NCBI RefSeq assembly: GCF_003797185.1
Contig: NZ_RKMH01000004.1
Location: 237,822 to 301,821, forward strand
Direction of reading: 5' to 3'
Origin: Gordonia oryzae
GTDB lineage: Bacteria > Actinomycetota > Actinomycetes > Mycobacteriales > Mycobacteriaceae
DNA length: 64,000 nucleotides
Positions 9,547 to 18,530 of this stretch are shown piece after piece. Made by a program: the position numbers and the translations under genes. The notes beneath the pieces are model-generated. The model had not been told where the DNA came from. It did no database searches and was given only the letters and a program-made list of their open reading frames with translations. How positions within the stretch are numbered: the stretch's first letter is position 1; each line of letters opens with the position of its first letter.

Positions 9547-10705
9547 GGCGAACCTCCCGCTCTCGCGGTGTTGTCCCCGCAAGCGCACGCCCCTTCCAGC
9601 GCAATCGGTCTCGGCGATGGGCCTGCAGCGAATCCGCGGTGAGCGCGGCGAATCCCGCGATGGACAGCGGATGGGCCAAGGCGTCGGGCCACGCGCGCCC
9701 GCCGGTGACAGATGCCGAGATCGCTCGCGACGCCACACCTGCGGCGTAGCCCAGCAGCCCGATTCTCGAACCCGTGAGTGCCGCCACTGCCGGGATGATG
9801 TAAGCCAGTACCAGCATCGTCACCACGCCGACGGCCCCGGCGGACGAACCGAACGCCGACCACAGCGACTTGCGGTAGCCATCTCGAATCTCGCGGTGGC
9901 CGTGATACATCCGGCATTGCGCCAGGTGCGCACCGGCACCGACCCCACCCAGACCGCCGACGGACTTGATCGCACGCAGCAGAGCGATGTCCTCGAGAAC
10001 TTCATCCGCCACGGACGCGTGACCGCCCGCTCGGTGGTAGGTCTCGGCATCGACGGCCAGGAACTGGCCGTTTGCCGCCGACAGACTGGGACGCGACGAC
10101 CGCTCGGCGATGCCGAGTGGCAGCGTGCTCATCCACGACCATTGCAGCAGCGGCTGGATCAGCCGCTCTGCCGGGCCATCGGCACGTTGACGGGGATACG
10201 GGCACAACACCGCGAGACCGGCCGCGCGCAGGGCCGCGACGGTCGCGGTGAAGGCGAACGGGCTGACCCGCACATCGGCATCGACGAAGACCAGCACCCC
10301 GTCACCGGGAACATGGTGTGCTGCCTGATGACACGCCCACGATTTGCCGAGCCAACCGGCCGGCGGCGGCGTTCCCGAGATGAGAGAGAGGCGCGAGTCG
10401 TTGGCGGCGACAAGCGCCACGATCTCCGCGGTGTCGTCGGTCGACTCGTCGTCGACGACCACGACGCGGGCCGGCCCTGGCCAACGATCGATAGCCGCGA
10501 GCACCGTACGGAGACACCCCGGCGCGTTCGCGGCCTCGTCGCGCATGGGGATGAGCACTGACAGCGGCTCGGCGACCGGCAGCGCATCGACGTCGGGCGT
10601 GCGAATCCGCCGGGCATTCGACGCGGTCAGGACGAGTGAGGCCGCGGCCAATGCGGTACCGGCGTTCACGGCCCATCGGAGGACGACGCGCTGCCGGACG
10701 ATCAT
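9539..10705 (-). CDS. Family 2 glycosyltransferase, membrane-associated (carotenoid cluster)
   Basis: 388 residues from ATG 10705, whose ATGA overlaps the stop of the previous gene. An N-terminal hydrophobic segment is followed by GT-A features: SVLIPMRDEAANAP, VVVDDESTDDT and the DxD-like VFVDADVRV, with QSWM-like QWSWM and EDIALLRA in the acceptor half, then two or three C-terminal hydrophobic segments. Family 2 enzymes of this form in carotenoid clusters (CruC-like) glycosylate hydroxylated acyclic carotenoids, which fits the CruF-like hydratase directly upstream. Acceptor is inferred from context. Confidence 0.8.
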   Translation of the reverse strand: MIVRQRVVLRWAVNAGTALAAASLVLTASNARRIRTPDVDALPVAEPLSVLIPMRDEAANAPGCLRTVLAAIDRWPGPARVVVVDDESTDDTAEIVALVAANDSRLSLISGTPPPAGWLGKSWACHQAAHHVPGDGVLVFVDADVRVSPFAFTATVAALRAAGLAVLCPYPRQRADGPAERLIQPLLQWSWMSTLPLGIAERSSRPSLSAANGQFLAVDAETYHRAGGHASVADEVLEDIALLRAIKSVGGLGGVGAGAHLAQCRMYHGHREIRDGYRKSLWSAFGSSAGAVGVVTMLVLAYIIPAVAALTGSRIGLLGYAAGVASRAISASVTGGRAWPDALAHPLSIAGFAALTADSLQAHRRDRLRWKGRALAGTTPREREVRRG

Positions 10706-11529
10706 CGTCGAACCTCCCGGAACATGCTGATGGCCAGTGGGATTGCGACAACACCCATCACCAGTCCGCCGACCAGTGCGACCGGTGGCCGGCCGAAGAA
10801 CAACAGATGAGCGATCACCGACGACCCATATACCCACAGGTAGGCGACCAGCGGAAGCAACTCGGCGGAGCGAGGGTCGGCCGTCGGTGTCGGTTCGCGA
10901 CGCCCGATCGCTGCGCTGAGTACTGCCATCATCGACGCCGATACCAGCAGCCAACCCGCGAAGTTGGTCAGCGGAATCCCCTCGACACCCGGCAATCCCG
11001 GATGCGGCGACGACCATCGCCAGTACCCGGCGTCCACCATCTGCGGATCGAGGAACACATCCCACGCGGTCAACGCGTACGCGCCCAGAAGTGGTACCGC
11101 CCATAGCTTTCGGCCCGCAAGTCGTTGTGCCACGAGGAACGCCGGCCAGCTCATCATGATCCAGGCAAGCGGTACCACCACCGGGACGCCAAGGATCTTC
11201 CCGCCGAGTTCGTCGGTATAGGTGTAGTCCCCGAACGGGATTCCGGTGTGAACCCCGACGGCCTCGGCGAGCAGACCACCGCCGCCGCCCACGGCGAGCA
11301 AGCAGAGAAGTCCCCGCACACCGTGTGTCGCCGCACCATGACACAACATTGCCGCCGACATCGCCACCACGACGATGGTGGTGAGCACGACGTTGCCGCC
11401 ACCGGTGAGGGGGAACGCGATCTGCACACCGACACTGATGGCCAACAGAATCCACGCCGCCACCCGTAGGGGCGGGGGCTGCCGTCCAGACGCGGCTTCG
11501 GCCCGGTCGGCCACCTCGCCGGCGGTCAC
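10702..11529 (-). CDS. Carotenoid biosynthesis membrane protein (CruF/DUF422-like hydratase)
   Basis: 275 residues, strongly hydrophobic with about seven or eight membrane segments. Motifs such as TGIPFGDYTYT, KILGVPVVVPLAW, TAWDVFLDPQM and GIPLTNFAGWLL are characteristic of the carotenoid 1,2-hydratase family CruF. That family adds water to terminal psi ends of acyclic carotenoids such as bacterioruberin precursors or gamma-carotene. Start GTG 11529 forms a GTGA overlap with the upstream stop. Placement between a CrtA-like monooxygenase and a glycosyltransferase suggests successive hydroxylation, keto and sugar modification of the same acyclic end. Confidence 0.82.
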   Translation of the reverse strand: MTAGEVADRAEAASGRQPPPLRVAAWILLAISVGVQIAFPLTGGGNVVLTTIVVVAMSAAMLCHGAATHGVRGLLCLLAVGGGGGLLAEAVGVHTGIPFGDYTYTDELGGKILGVPVVVPLAWIMMSWPAFLVAQRLAGRKLWAVPLLGAYALTAWDVFLDPQMVDAGYWRWSSPHPGLPGVEGIPLTNFAGWLLVSASMMAVLSAAIGRREPTPTADPRSAELLPLVAYLWVYGSSVIAHLLFFGRPPVALVGGLVMGVVAIPLAISMFREVRR

Positions 11530-12236
11530 GGCGTGTTCCCCCGGTAGGTCCCGGTCACCGAGTCGACGCCGAATCGGGCGAACAATTCTTCGGCGTACCA
11601 GCGCTGTGGACCCGTGTCGCGGATCGCCGACACGTGACCTGCACTTCGGTAGGCGAAGTCGGTCAGCGCTTCGGAGTTCTCCCAGAGTGTGAAGGTGCCC
11701 TGCAGGCCGATCGGCGCCTCGCCGACTCCGAGTGCCAGTCGCACTCCTGGTGCGGCCGTGAGGTTTTCGACCACCGGGGGTACCGCCCGCCAGAACGACG
11801 TCATGCGCGTGGGTCGCAGCCGGGCCCGGGTCAAAGCCGCCACCGGGCCTGTCCAGTCGTTACGGTGCGCTCGAGGAGCGTTGGTGCCGAACGGCTCTTG
11901 CCGCGACCACCGACCGCGCGATGCCAGCGGCACCATGCGCACTGTCAAAGCCTCGCTGCCCGCTCGATCCCAGGACCGCAGATAACGTGACGCCGCACCG
12001 TTGGCCGCGGCATCGGCGTCGGTCCACACCGTCAGTAGCGCCCAATGGTGGATGTCGGCGTCGCGCGGGGTGAACGTGTGGGCCGATCCCGTTCCCATCA
12101 TTTTCGCGAACCGCAGGCCGGGCTGATGGCGCAATGCCCGGCGGCCCGACGCGACGCGCAGGAGTGCAGGTCCGACCCGATCGACACCCCAGATACGCAG
12201 TTCGACGACAGGCTTCGCCGACGGCACCACCGTCAT
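11526..12236 (-). CDS. Spheroidene monooxygenase-like protein (CrtA-like)
   Basis: 236 residues. The pattern GLRFAKMMGTGSAHTFTP, followed by HHWALLTVW, the SRGRWS and WRAVPPV region and EELFARFGVD near the end, matches what I recall of spheroidene monooxygenase CrtA, a C2 ketolase of acyclic carotenoids in purple bacteria. Overlaps the GGPP synthase stop and the CruF-like start by 4 bp each, so it belongs to the same operon. A CrtA-like gene beside CruF is unusual; the protein could also be a distant DUF3291-type relative with another activity. Confidence 0.7.
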   Translation of the reverse strand: MTVVPSAKPVVELRIWGVDRVGPALLRVASGRRALRHQPGLRFAKMMGTGSAHTFTPRDADIHHWALLTVWTDADAAANGAASRYLRSWDRAGSEALTVRMVPLASRGRWSRQEPFGTNAPRAHRNDWTGPVAALTRARLRPTRMTSFWRAVPPVVENLTAAPGVRLALGVGEAPIGLQGTFTLWENSEALTDFAYRSAGHVSAIRDTGPQRWYAEELFARFGVDSVTGTYRGNTP

Positions 12237-13342
12237 GAGCGTCGCCTCACCGACTGTCGCACCAATTCTCGCAGCCTCGCGCGCGTGGATTCGTCTACCT
12301 CGATGCGACCGATCACCTCCTGCGCCGAAGCGGTGAGGTCATCGATGCGGTCCTCGGTATCGGCGAGAGCGCCCGTGGACACCATCAGCTCCCGCACCGC
12401 GAGAAGGTCGTCGACGGTGACCTGCGGGTTGCCCAGCGACGTGGTCAGCAGGCGCCTGCCTGCGGGGCTGGCGCGCTCCTGGGTCAGGGCGACGAGCAGG
12501 GTCCGTTTGCCCTCGCGGAGGTCGTCGATGACGGGTTTGCCGGTCTCGGCGGGGTCGCCGAACATCCCGAGGACGTCGTCGCGCAGCTGGAACGCTTCGC
12601 CGGCGAGGACGCCGATCTCGTCGTACTGCGAGAGGAGGGGGACGGGCGCACCGGCCAGCGCACCCCCGAGCCGCAAGGGATGAGAGATCGTGTACTTGGC
12701 GCTTTTGTAGCGCAGGATGGTTCGCGCGCGTTGCCGTGTGACGGTTTCCCGCGTCTGTGCGAGCATGTCGAGGGTCTGCCCGGCGAAGGCTTCATCGCGC
12801 ATCGTCGACCACATCGACCGGACAGCCGATCGGGTGGCGCGATCGAGGTCGGCGACGGCGTCGCCGAGCAGCTCGTCCGACCACGTCAAACACAGGTCGC
12901 CGGCGAGGATCGCCATCGCCGACCCGTGCGTCCCCGCGTCCCCCGACAGGTGTTCAGCCACATGTCGATCGGTGAAGGAGCGGTGGACCGTCGGCACCCC
13001 GCGCCGTGTGTCGCTGCCGTCCATGAAGTCGTCGTGGATGAGCGCGGCCAGGTGGAACATCTCTATCGCGGTCGCTGTGTTCAACACTCCGGGAGTGCTC
13101 GGGGACCCGGTGGAGCCACTCGCCTCGGCGGCGACTCGCGCGCCCCAGACGCAGAACTGCCCACGCAGCCGCTTGCCGCCCATCGCGGCGGCGCGGATGG
13201 CCTCGACGAGACTCCCGACGTCCGGGTCGACGCCGACAAGTATCGCCGCATGGCCGTCGATCGTGTCGAGCAGCATCTGGTCGACACACGTGCGGATAGT
13301 TTCCGCCGCGCGGCATACGGGATGCTCGCGCACCGAATCCAT
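12233..13342 (-). CDS. crtE: Polyprenyl diphosphate synthase (GGPP synthase-like)
   Basis: 369 residues. First aspartate-rich motif HDDFMDGSDTRRG and second RDDVLGMFGD, with GGKRLRGQF near residue 55 and the KSAKYTISHPLRLG lysine region, define a trans-isoprenyl diphosphate synthase. As first gene of the carotenoid operon it probably makes the C20 GGPP precursor. No phytoene synthase (CrtB) lies in the window, so the pathway must be completed elsewhere. The gene symbol is by context. Confidence 0.85.
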   Translation of the reverse strand: MDSVREHPVCRAAETIRTCVDQMLLDTIDGHAAILVGVDPDVGSLVEAIRAAAMGGKRLRGQFCVWGARVAAEASGSTGSPSTPGVLNTATAIEMFHLAALIHDDFMDGSDTRRGVPTVHRSFTDRHVAEHLSGDAGTHGSAMAILAGDLCLTWSDELLGDAVADLDRATRSAVRSMWSTMRDEAFAGQTLDMLAQTRETVTRQRARTILRYKSAKYTISHPLRLGGALAGAPVPLLSQYDEIGVLAGEAFQLRDDVLGMFGDPAETGKPVIDDLREGKRTLLVALTQERASPAGRRLLTTSLGNPQVTVDDLLAVRELMVSTGALADTEDRIDDLTASAQEVIGRIEVDESTRARLRELVRQSVRRRS

Positions 13343-13829
13343 TCGGCCTCCTCAGGGCGGGACAGGACTGGACAGGTGGTCGAAATGCTTATGGTCCATT
13401 CGGAGCCGGTCCGACGCCGGATGGGCGCGCGCTCGGTAGGACGAGTACCCCACCAGGAAGGTAGGAACGCCATGATCCCAGTGGTGATGTCGTCGGCGGC
13501 CTGGCTGGAGCCGGGTACTGCCGATTCGGTGCGTCCGAGTAGGAGGCGGCTTCCCCGCCGGTGAGGTCGGTGCGTAGTGCGACAGCGGCGTCCTCGGGTG
13601 TGGTCCCGGGTTTGGTGCTCGCGTGCGTTGGTGCGGGTGTCGATATGGCGTTGATCGAGAGAGCGCGTGGCGCGGGCTCTGCTGACCGCGCTGGGTGTGC
13701 GCGGTGCTCGGCGGGCGCCATCGCTCGACGATGCTCGATCGTGATGACCCGGCGACGCCGGTGTGCACCTGCTGGCCGATGGTCACTTCTCGGTCATTGA
13801 GCACCGGGACGCCGTGGCGAACCACCTGG
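13343..13829. other. Intergenic stretch, no supportable gene
   Basis: 487 bp upstream of the carotenoid operon. Reading frames in both directions are short or of shadow composition. It should hold the carotenoid operon promoter near 13343-13450, but no clear -10/-35 pair stands out. A short plus-strand frame near 13750-13840 gives protein-like text (ADGHFSVIEHRDAVANHL) interrupted by stops, possibly a decayed gene tail. Confidence 0.4.
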
Positions 13830-14540
13830 TCACGGACGTGGATGCAGCCCTGGCAGGTCCCATAGCCAGTAGTCGGTGATCCGGGTGAATCCCATCCGTG
13901 CGTAAACGGGGTAGCCCGCGGGCGTGGCCTGCAGCACCGCCGTGCCGGCGCCCGGGTTCGCGCCGGCGTGAATCGCGTGCCAGGTGACGGCCGTAGCGAA
14001 CCCGCGCCGGCGGAAGCCTCGCCGGACGGCGACGAAATACACGCCGACGGTGTCTCCGGACCGCACGCTCACGCTCACGGCGACGCAGCGCCCGTGGAGA
14101 CGACCGAGGTGGAACCGCAGATCGCCCTCCGCCAGCGCCGCGTTCGTGGCGAGCGGCTTGAGCAAGGCCGGGTCCATCCGATACCCGGCCCCGGCGCAGT
14201 CCACGAACAAGCGGAGGCCAGCGATGTCGTCCGCGGTGGAGAGCACGAGCGGCGTCTTCGGCGGCGGCATGGAACCAGCCAAGGGCATGGCCATAACCGG
14301 GTACAGCGGTTGGCGCTCGACTCCGTGACGAGTGGCGAACGCCTCGGCCGCGACGCTGGGGCCTTCGCTAACGATCCGCCACGACCCACTCGACCCGAAG
14401 TGCCTCTCGGCGGCAGCGATCGCCGCCTCGTCACTCTCCTGCGGTCCGCCGTCACAATGGAGCTGGTTGAATCCGGTGGCCTGAATACCGGTCTCGACGA
14501 TCAGGCCACCTGGTGCCTCGTTCACGGCACCGCCGCACAC
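13830..14540 (-). CDS. GNAT-family N-acetyltransferase, probable 5' extension
   Basis: 236 residues from GTG 14540. The acetyl-CoA-binding motif VRRGFRRRGFATAV sits at roughly residues 175-190, with YPVYARMGFTRI near the end, as in GNAT enzymes that act on small molecules or antibiotics. The frame continues open upstream without a standard start codon and reads IDVRAAHRNHRAFWQQIAR, a plausible GNAT N-terminus. An excellent AAGGGGAG lies five bases before an ATC at 14597, so translation may start at a non-standard ATC or the start codon may be mutated. Substrate unknown. Confidence 0.75.
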   Translation of the reverse strand: MCGGAVNEAPGGLIVETGIQATGFNQLHCDGGPQESDEAAIAAAERHFGSSGSWRIVSEGPSVAAEAFATRHGVERQPLYPVMAMPLAGSMPPPKTPLVLSTADDIAGLRLFVDCAGAGYRMDPALLKPLATNAALAEGDLRFHLGRLHGRCVAVSVSVRSGDTVGVYFVAVRRGFRRRGFATAVTWHAIHAGANPGAGTAVLQATPAGYPVYARMGFTRITDYWLWDLPGLHPRP

Positions 14541-15724
14541 CCGGGCGATCTGTTGCCAGAAAGCTCGGTGATTGCGGTGCGCTGCCCGTACGTCGATGCA
14601 ACTCCCCTTTGCTCGGTGACGGGTCGAACCCGAAGATACCGTCAGACCGCCTCGCCCTCGCGTCGGGCGGACCGATAGTGAGCGTCGCGATACGCGAACG
14701 CTTGCCGCGCGCCGAACCTACTCTGGAACTGCATCACCCTGAATTCAGTGCGACCATCGGACCTTCAAGGTCCGTCAAGTCAGCGCTGATGCACGTCATC
14801 GCCGGACTCGACGGTATCGCGTGAACCCTGCTCCGCGTCGTCGGCGCGACGCTGCTCCTCGTGGGGCCGGACTCCTCGCGCTTTCCGCACTATTGGGCGA
14901 GCGCGCGGCAGTCTTGCGCGACTCTTTATCGTATTTTTCTGCGCGGCAACGTGTTCCGTCGGCACACTTAGCGACGCACTGCTGATCGTGTCGGCCTCGT
15001 GCGGCTGAGGGACGCGCCCCTGGGTGGCGGTGCGTCTCGGTTTGGCTGCGATGTCCCGGTCGGTTGACAGCTGAGACATCTTACCCGCCAACGCTTTCGG
15101 CCACCGTGAGACGGTGTCGGTGATCACGGTGATCCTGATCGCCAGTTGCCATCATCATCTCCATCGGCGAACGTCAGTCCGGTTGTGCACAAATATGGCT
15201 TCGGCATTTCCTGATCCTCGCCGCAGGGCGTGCTTTGGTAGTCCTGTTCAGAAAACTGAATCGGATCTCACTACGCGAGCAATGATGCAGCATCTCCATC
15301 AGGTTCGTGCAATGTTGATGGCGGATACGGCCGTGATCGGCTTGGTTCTCTATGCGTCGTTGCTTCTGAAGTAGGGTTCTACCCGGCGTGTCGAACGAGC
15401 GTTACTCGAACGCGCCGGATCAGCAGTAGCCAACGCGCGCCATCGATTCCGCCCACGGGAATAGCACCCACCGCGTGCGGGCGCAGACCAGCCAAGCTCC
15501 GTGACGTTTTCGTCGCTGGTGACGAGATGCTCTGCCGACCAATATCGATTGGTAACCGGGCGCGTTGAAATAGGACGAGTTGCGAGCGCCGCCGCTGCGC
15601 GTACCGGCTGAGTCGGCGCATTCGCCCCGGCCTGACATCCATCCTTCCCGGCTCCCCGCTCCGGGGGAATACGCGGTCGGCCACGAGCCCGGTATTACCC
15701 CCACTGACCCATCATTTCTCTCGC
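14541..15724. other. Low-coding region, no supportable gene
   Basis: About 1.2 kb with frequent stops in all frames, lower GC patches (for example around 14930 and 15180-15310) and no motif I can recognise. Short frames at 15114-15374 and 15420-15788 lack codon bias and ribosome binding sites. It adjoins three broken genes, so it is probably decayed accessory DNA. Confidence 0.4.
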
Positions 15725-15895
15725 TATGGTGACTCGTCGCCCACTGGTTCGCTTGACGAACAGCCTCCGCCATGATCTTTTGTGTCAAATGGTCTGTGGA
15801 TCGTCGGCGTCGGGTGTGGTCCCGGCGCAGCCACCGGAGCCGCCACCGGCATGGTCGGAGGTACGGTCAAAGAAGCACGGAACGCATGGGGGTAG
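15725..15895 (+). pseudogene. Broken small glycine-zipper membrane protein gene
   Basis: One frame reads YGDSSPTGSLDEQPPP, then an in-frame TGA, then SFVSNGLWIVGVGCGPGAA and GMVGGTVKEARNAWG to a TAG at 15893. The GAATGAATGMVGG run is a glycine-zipper membrane segment. Continuity of protein-like text across the stop suggests a nonsense mutation in a once intact gene; alternatively a 37-residue peptide starts at GTG 15782. The upstream limit is unclear. Confidence 0.4.
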
Positions 15896-15899
15896 ATCA

Positions 15900-16267
15900 A
15901 TGACAGCACGCACGATAGAGTCCAAGACTTTTCCGACCGGCTCCTTCGGCCAGCAATCCGCGAGGGCAGCTCTGATCACTGCGGGCTGGCGCATCGCCTC
16001 CTCACCGAGTGACGACACCGTCGTTGCAACTCACGGCTCCCGCATGCTGATGCGCTTCCTGGGGATGCCATTGGTCGGGCGACGCGCCCCAGTCAAGCTC
16101 ACTGTCTCATTCCCTGACGGACAACCCATCCAAGCGGACGCCACTCCGACCCGGGCTTCTACCTGATTGATCTGTCGGTAGCGATAGGTCTCGACCTCTA
16201 TCAGAATGCGTCGCGCAGCGGATTCGACGCGCTGAACGCACTCGCTGCCGAAGGAGTTCGCCAGTGA
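15900..16267 (+). pseudogene. Conserved hypothetical gene with a single-base frameshift
   Basis: From ATG 15900 the frame gives FPTGSFGQQSARAALITAGW and VGRRAPVKLTVSF up to about 16150, where it runs into TGA. The frame one base over continues with PGFYLIDLSVAIGLDLYQNA and ends at 16267. The junction ACTCCGACCCGGG would read through if one G were restored, so a one-base deletion is likely. Function not recognised. It overlaps the next remnant by 4 bp, as intact operon genes do. Confidence 0.6.
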
Positions 16268-16642
16268 CGACTGACGACTTGTCGGCGGTTCCGGCGCAGC
16301 GCGATTCTTCTTGTGGGTCTTGCTTGTCGGTGCTGCGATCACCGCGACGATCTTCGCCGCGCGGTTGTCGACTCGGATTCCGATCAGCCGTCCACGGCTG
16401 ATGTCACCGTAGCGATCTCCAACTACGTCGGCGCTCTCAACACAGCCGATGCGACCGCAATCGGGACACTGTCCCGTGCGCTGCTCAAACAGGACTTCGA
16501 CCGGACCGGTACCGCATCGGTACACCAGCAACTCACCCAAGCAGTCGCTGACCGAGGGCCGGCCCACGATCGCCGGCCACCACGTCTCGGTGGTCGCCAG
16601 CCGAGTGATTCGGGCATCTCGGCATCGGCGGACCAGGTGTAG
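16264..16642 (+). pseudogene. Broken membrane-anchored (Mce-associated-like) protein gene
   Basis: Three consecutive frames carry successive parts: a GTG start with VTTDDLSAVPA, then a membrane segment FLWVLLVGAAITATIFAARL in a second frame, then ADVTVAISNYVGALNTADAT in a third. This order (short cytoplasmic N-terminus, one membrane helix, NTF2-like outer domain) resembles small Mce-associated or DUF-type membrane proteins of mycolata. At least two frameshifts are needed, so it is a remnant. Confidence 0.5.
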
Positions 16643-16941
16643 AACCGGTAGAGCCGGTGGCGGACGCGGGCGGGAGAGGACCGTGGAACGTGCTGCTCGG
16701 ATCGTGGGCATGGTGTCGATCGATGACCGGCCCGACGCCGCAACCGACCGCCGCGTGACAGGCCCGCGGGCAGGGATCTGATCATGGGTGCGGGCAACCA
16801 GACCGCCGCTGTCACTCTGGTCGAGCGTTCCACGTGCTACGTGTTTGGCCTCGAGGCCGTCCGATTCTGCGGCGAGGACTCCGACTCCCGCGAGCACGCC
16901 CCATAGAGGTCGCCGACGACCGGTCGCGTAGATTGCGCCGT

Positions 16942-18000
16942 ATGCCGACACTTGAGGGCGCTCTGTTGGTCCTGCGTTTGGTGGGTGGACATCAGGTCGC
17001 CCCGGACATCGAGATCCCGCACACCGTCCTGCATCCGGGCGCACACCGCGAGTTGCGGCGATACGGTACCGATGAGCAGGTCGCCGCGGCTCGCGCCACG
17101 GAGCGACCGCCGGTGTTGCTCGTACCGCCGCTCGCGGTGTCGGCGCGATGCTACGACCTCGGGCCCGGACAGTCGGTGGTCGAACAGTTCCTCGAGATCG
17201 GGCGGGTGCCTTATGTGGTGGACTTCGGGGAGGTCGGTCGCGCCGAGCGGGGCATGGGGTTCGAGGACTACTTCGACGACATCGTCCCGCAGGCCATCGG
17301 TCGGGTCCTCGACGACCATCCGGGTGCCGATCAGGTGGATCTGGTGGCGTGGAGTATCGGCGGAACGATCAGCTTGTTGACGGCTGCCGCGCATCCGGAA
17401 CTGCCGATCCGCTCGATCGTCGCCATCGGCACGCCCCTGGATTACGATGCGCTGGCGCCCTATCCAATGGTCAAGAAGCTGATGAAGCCGACCGGCGGCA
17501 AGGCCGTCACCGTGGCTCTGCGGGCATTCGGCGGCATCCCCGCCCCGCTGGTGCGCATCGCCTACCGCGGGACCGCTTGGCAGCGGGAACTGAAGAAGCC
17601 CGGCTACATCATGCGCAACGCCCACGACACCGAGGCGCTGGCACGCATGCAGGTCATCGATCGCTTCCAGAACTCGATGCCCGGATATGCGGGCAAGGTG
17701 TCGGAACAGATGTGGGAGAACTTCGTCTTCCGCGGCGAACTCGCTTCCGGTGTAGTCGATTTCGACGGACGCCGTGTGGACCTCACCTCGGTTGGAGTGC
17801 CGATCGCGCTCTTTGGTAGCCACCGCGACGCCATTGCCAGTTGGCAAGCGGTGCGTCACGGGGTGGAAGTGCTCGCCGATTCACCACAGGTGCACTTCTC
17901 CACAGTCGAGGCCAGCCATCTCGGCCTGATCGCCGGTGAGGCGGCCACCAGCCAGACCTGGCCGCGCGTTGCGGAGTTCCACGCCGCGTTGGATGACTGA
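16942..18000 (+). CDS. Alpha/beta hydrolase (PhaC-like fold)
   Basis: 352 residues from ATG 16942; the 36 codons upstream look antisense-like and are excluded. The sequence PVLLVPPLAVSARCYDL precedes VDLVAWSIGGTISLL, whose AWSIGG holds the nucleophile serine, and EASHLGLIAGE near the end supplies the histidine. This pattern resembles polyhydroxyalkanoate-synthase-like hydrolases of mycolata; true PHA synthases have a lipase-box cysteine, so an esterase or acyltransferase role is more likely. Stand-alone gene. Confidence 0.8.
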   Translation: MPTLEGALLVLRLVGGHQVAPDIEIPHTVLHPGAHRELRRYGTDEQVAAARATERPPVLLVPPLAVSARCYDLGPGQSVVEQFLEIGRVPYVVDFGEVGRAERGMGFEDYFDDIVPQAIGRVLDDHPGADQVDLVAWSIGGTISLLTAAAHPELPIRSIVAIGTPLDYDALAPYPMVKKLMKPTGGKAVTVALRAFGGIPAPLVRIAYRGTAWQRELKKPGYIMRNAHDTEALARMQVIDRFQNSMPGYAGKVSEQMWENFVFRGELASGVVDFDGRRVDLTSVGVPIALFGSHRDAIASWQAVRHGVEVLADSPQVHFSTVEASHLGLIAGEAATSQTWPRVAEFHAALDD

Positions 18001-18180
18001 GCCGCTCTCAGCCGAGTGCTCCGCCCTCTTCCCGGCGACGCCGTGGGGCCAACATCGCCCGGACCTACGGTGATGGGCGCAGCACGGACGACTGTCGATC
18101 TCCGGTGGGGACGCAACGGGAATCGTCCACGGTAGGACCGTCACACAGTGCGGGTGAGCGACCTGCGTAAGCTGACGATC

Positions 18181-18489
18181 ATGGCATTCGATCCGACTGT
18201 TGCTGGTGTCGCCGTCGGCCTGGTCGGCGGTTTTGGCGCTTTTCGTGCGACGGGCCGTCGCGAACTCGGCGGCGTCGTCGTCACCTCGGCCGGCGCCTAC
18301 TGCACCCGCGAATGGCTGCGGCGCGGACCCGCCGTCGCTGGCGGCCTGCTCGGCAGCTACATTTCCGCCTTCACCATCTCGCACCCCCTGGCGAAGAAGA
18401 TCGGTGCCTGGCCCGCGGTCTTCGCGGCGACCACGGCGGCGGCGGCGGTGACCGTCGCGGTGACCTCGGCGGTACCGGCGAAGAGCTGA
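18181..18489 (+). CDS. Small membrane protein of unknown function
   Basis: About 102 residues from ATG 18181 (GTG 18148 would add 11). Gly/Ala-rich with two or three hydrophobic stretches: VAGVAVGLVGGFGAF, GPAVAGGLLGSYISAF and VFAATTAAAAVTVAVTSAV. No family recognised. Ends 41 bp before the NDH-2 start on the same strand and may be co-transcribed with it. Confidence 0.6.
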   Translation: MAFDPTVAGVAVGLVGGFGAFRATGRRELGGVVVTSAGAYCTREWLRRGPAVAGGLLGSYISAFTISHPLAKKIGAWPAVFAATTAAAAVTVAVTSAVPAKS

Positions 18490-18530
18490 GGGGCGCTCGC
18501 GGCGGCGAACTTTCTGCCACAATCGGCGAG

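Noticed and set aside
10706..11455. N-terminal 250-residue extension of the glycosyltransferase
   Set aside because: Overlaps the CruF-like gene in another frame and reads as low-complexity Arg/Gly text; ATG 10705 gives a normal family 2 protein.
13352..13825. Open frames upstream of crtE
   Set aside because: Pro/His/Arg-rich composition typical of shadow frames; no motif or start signal.
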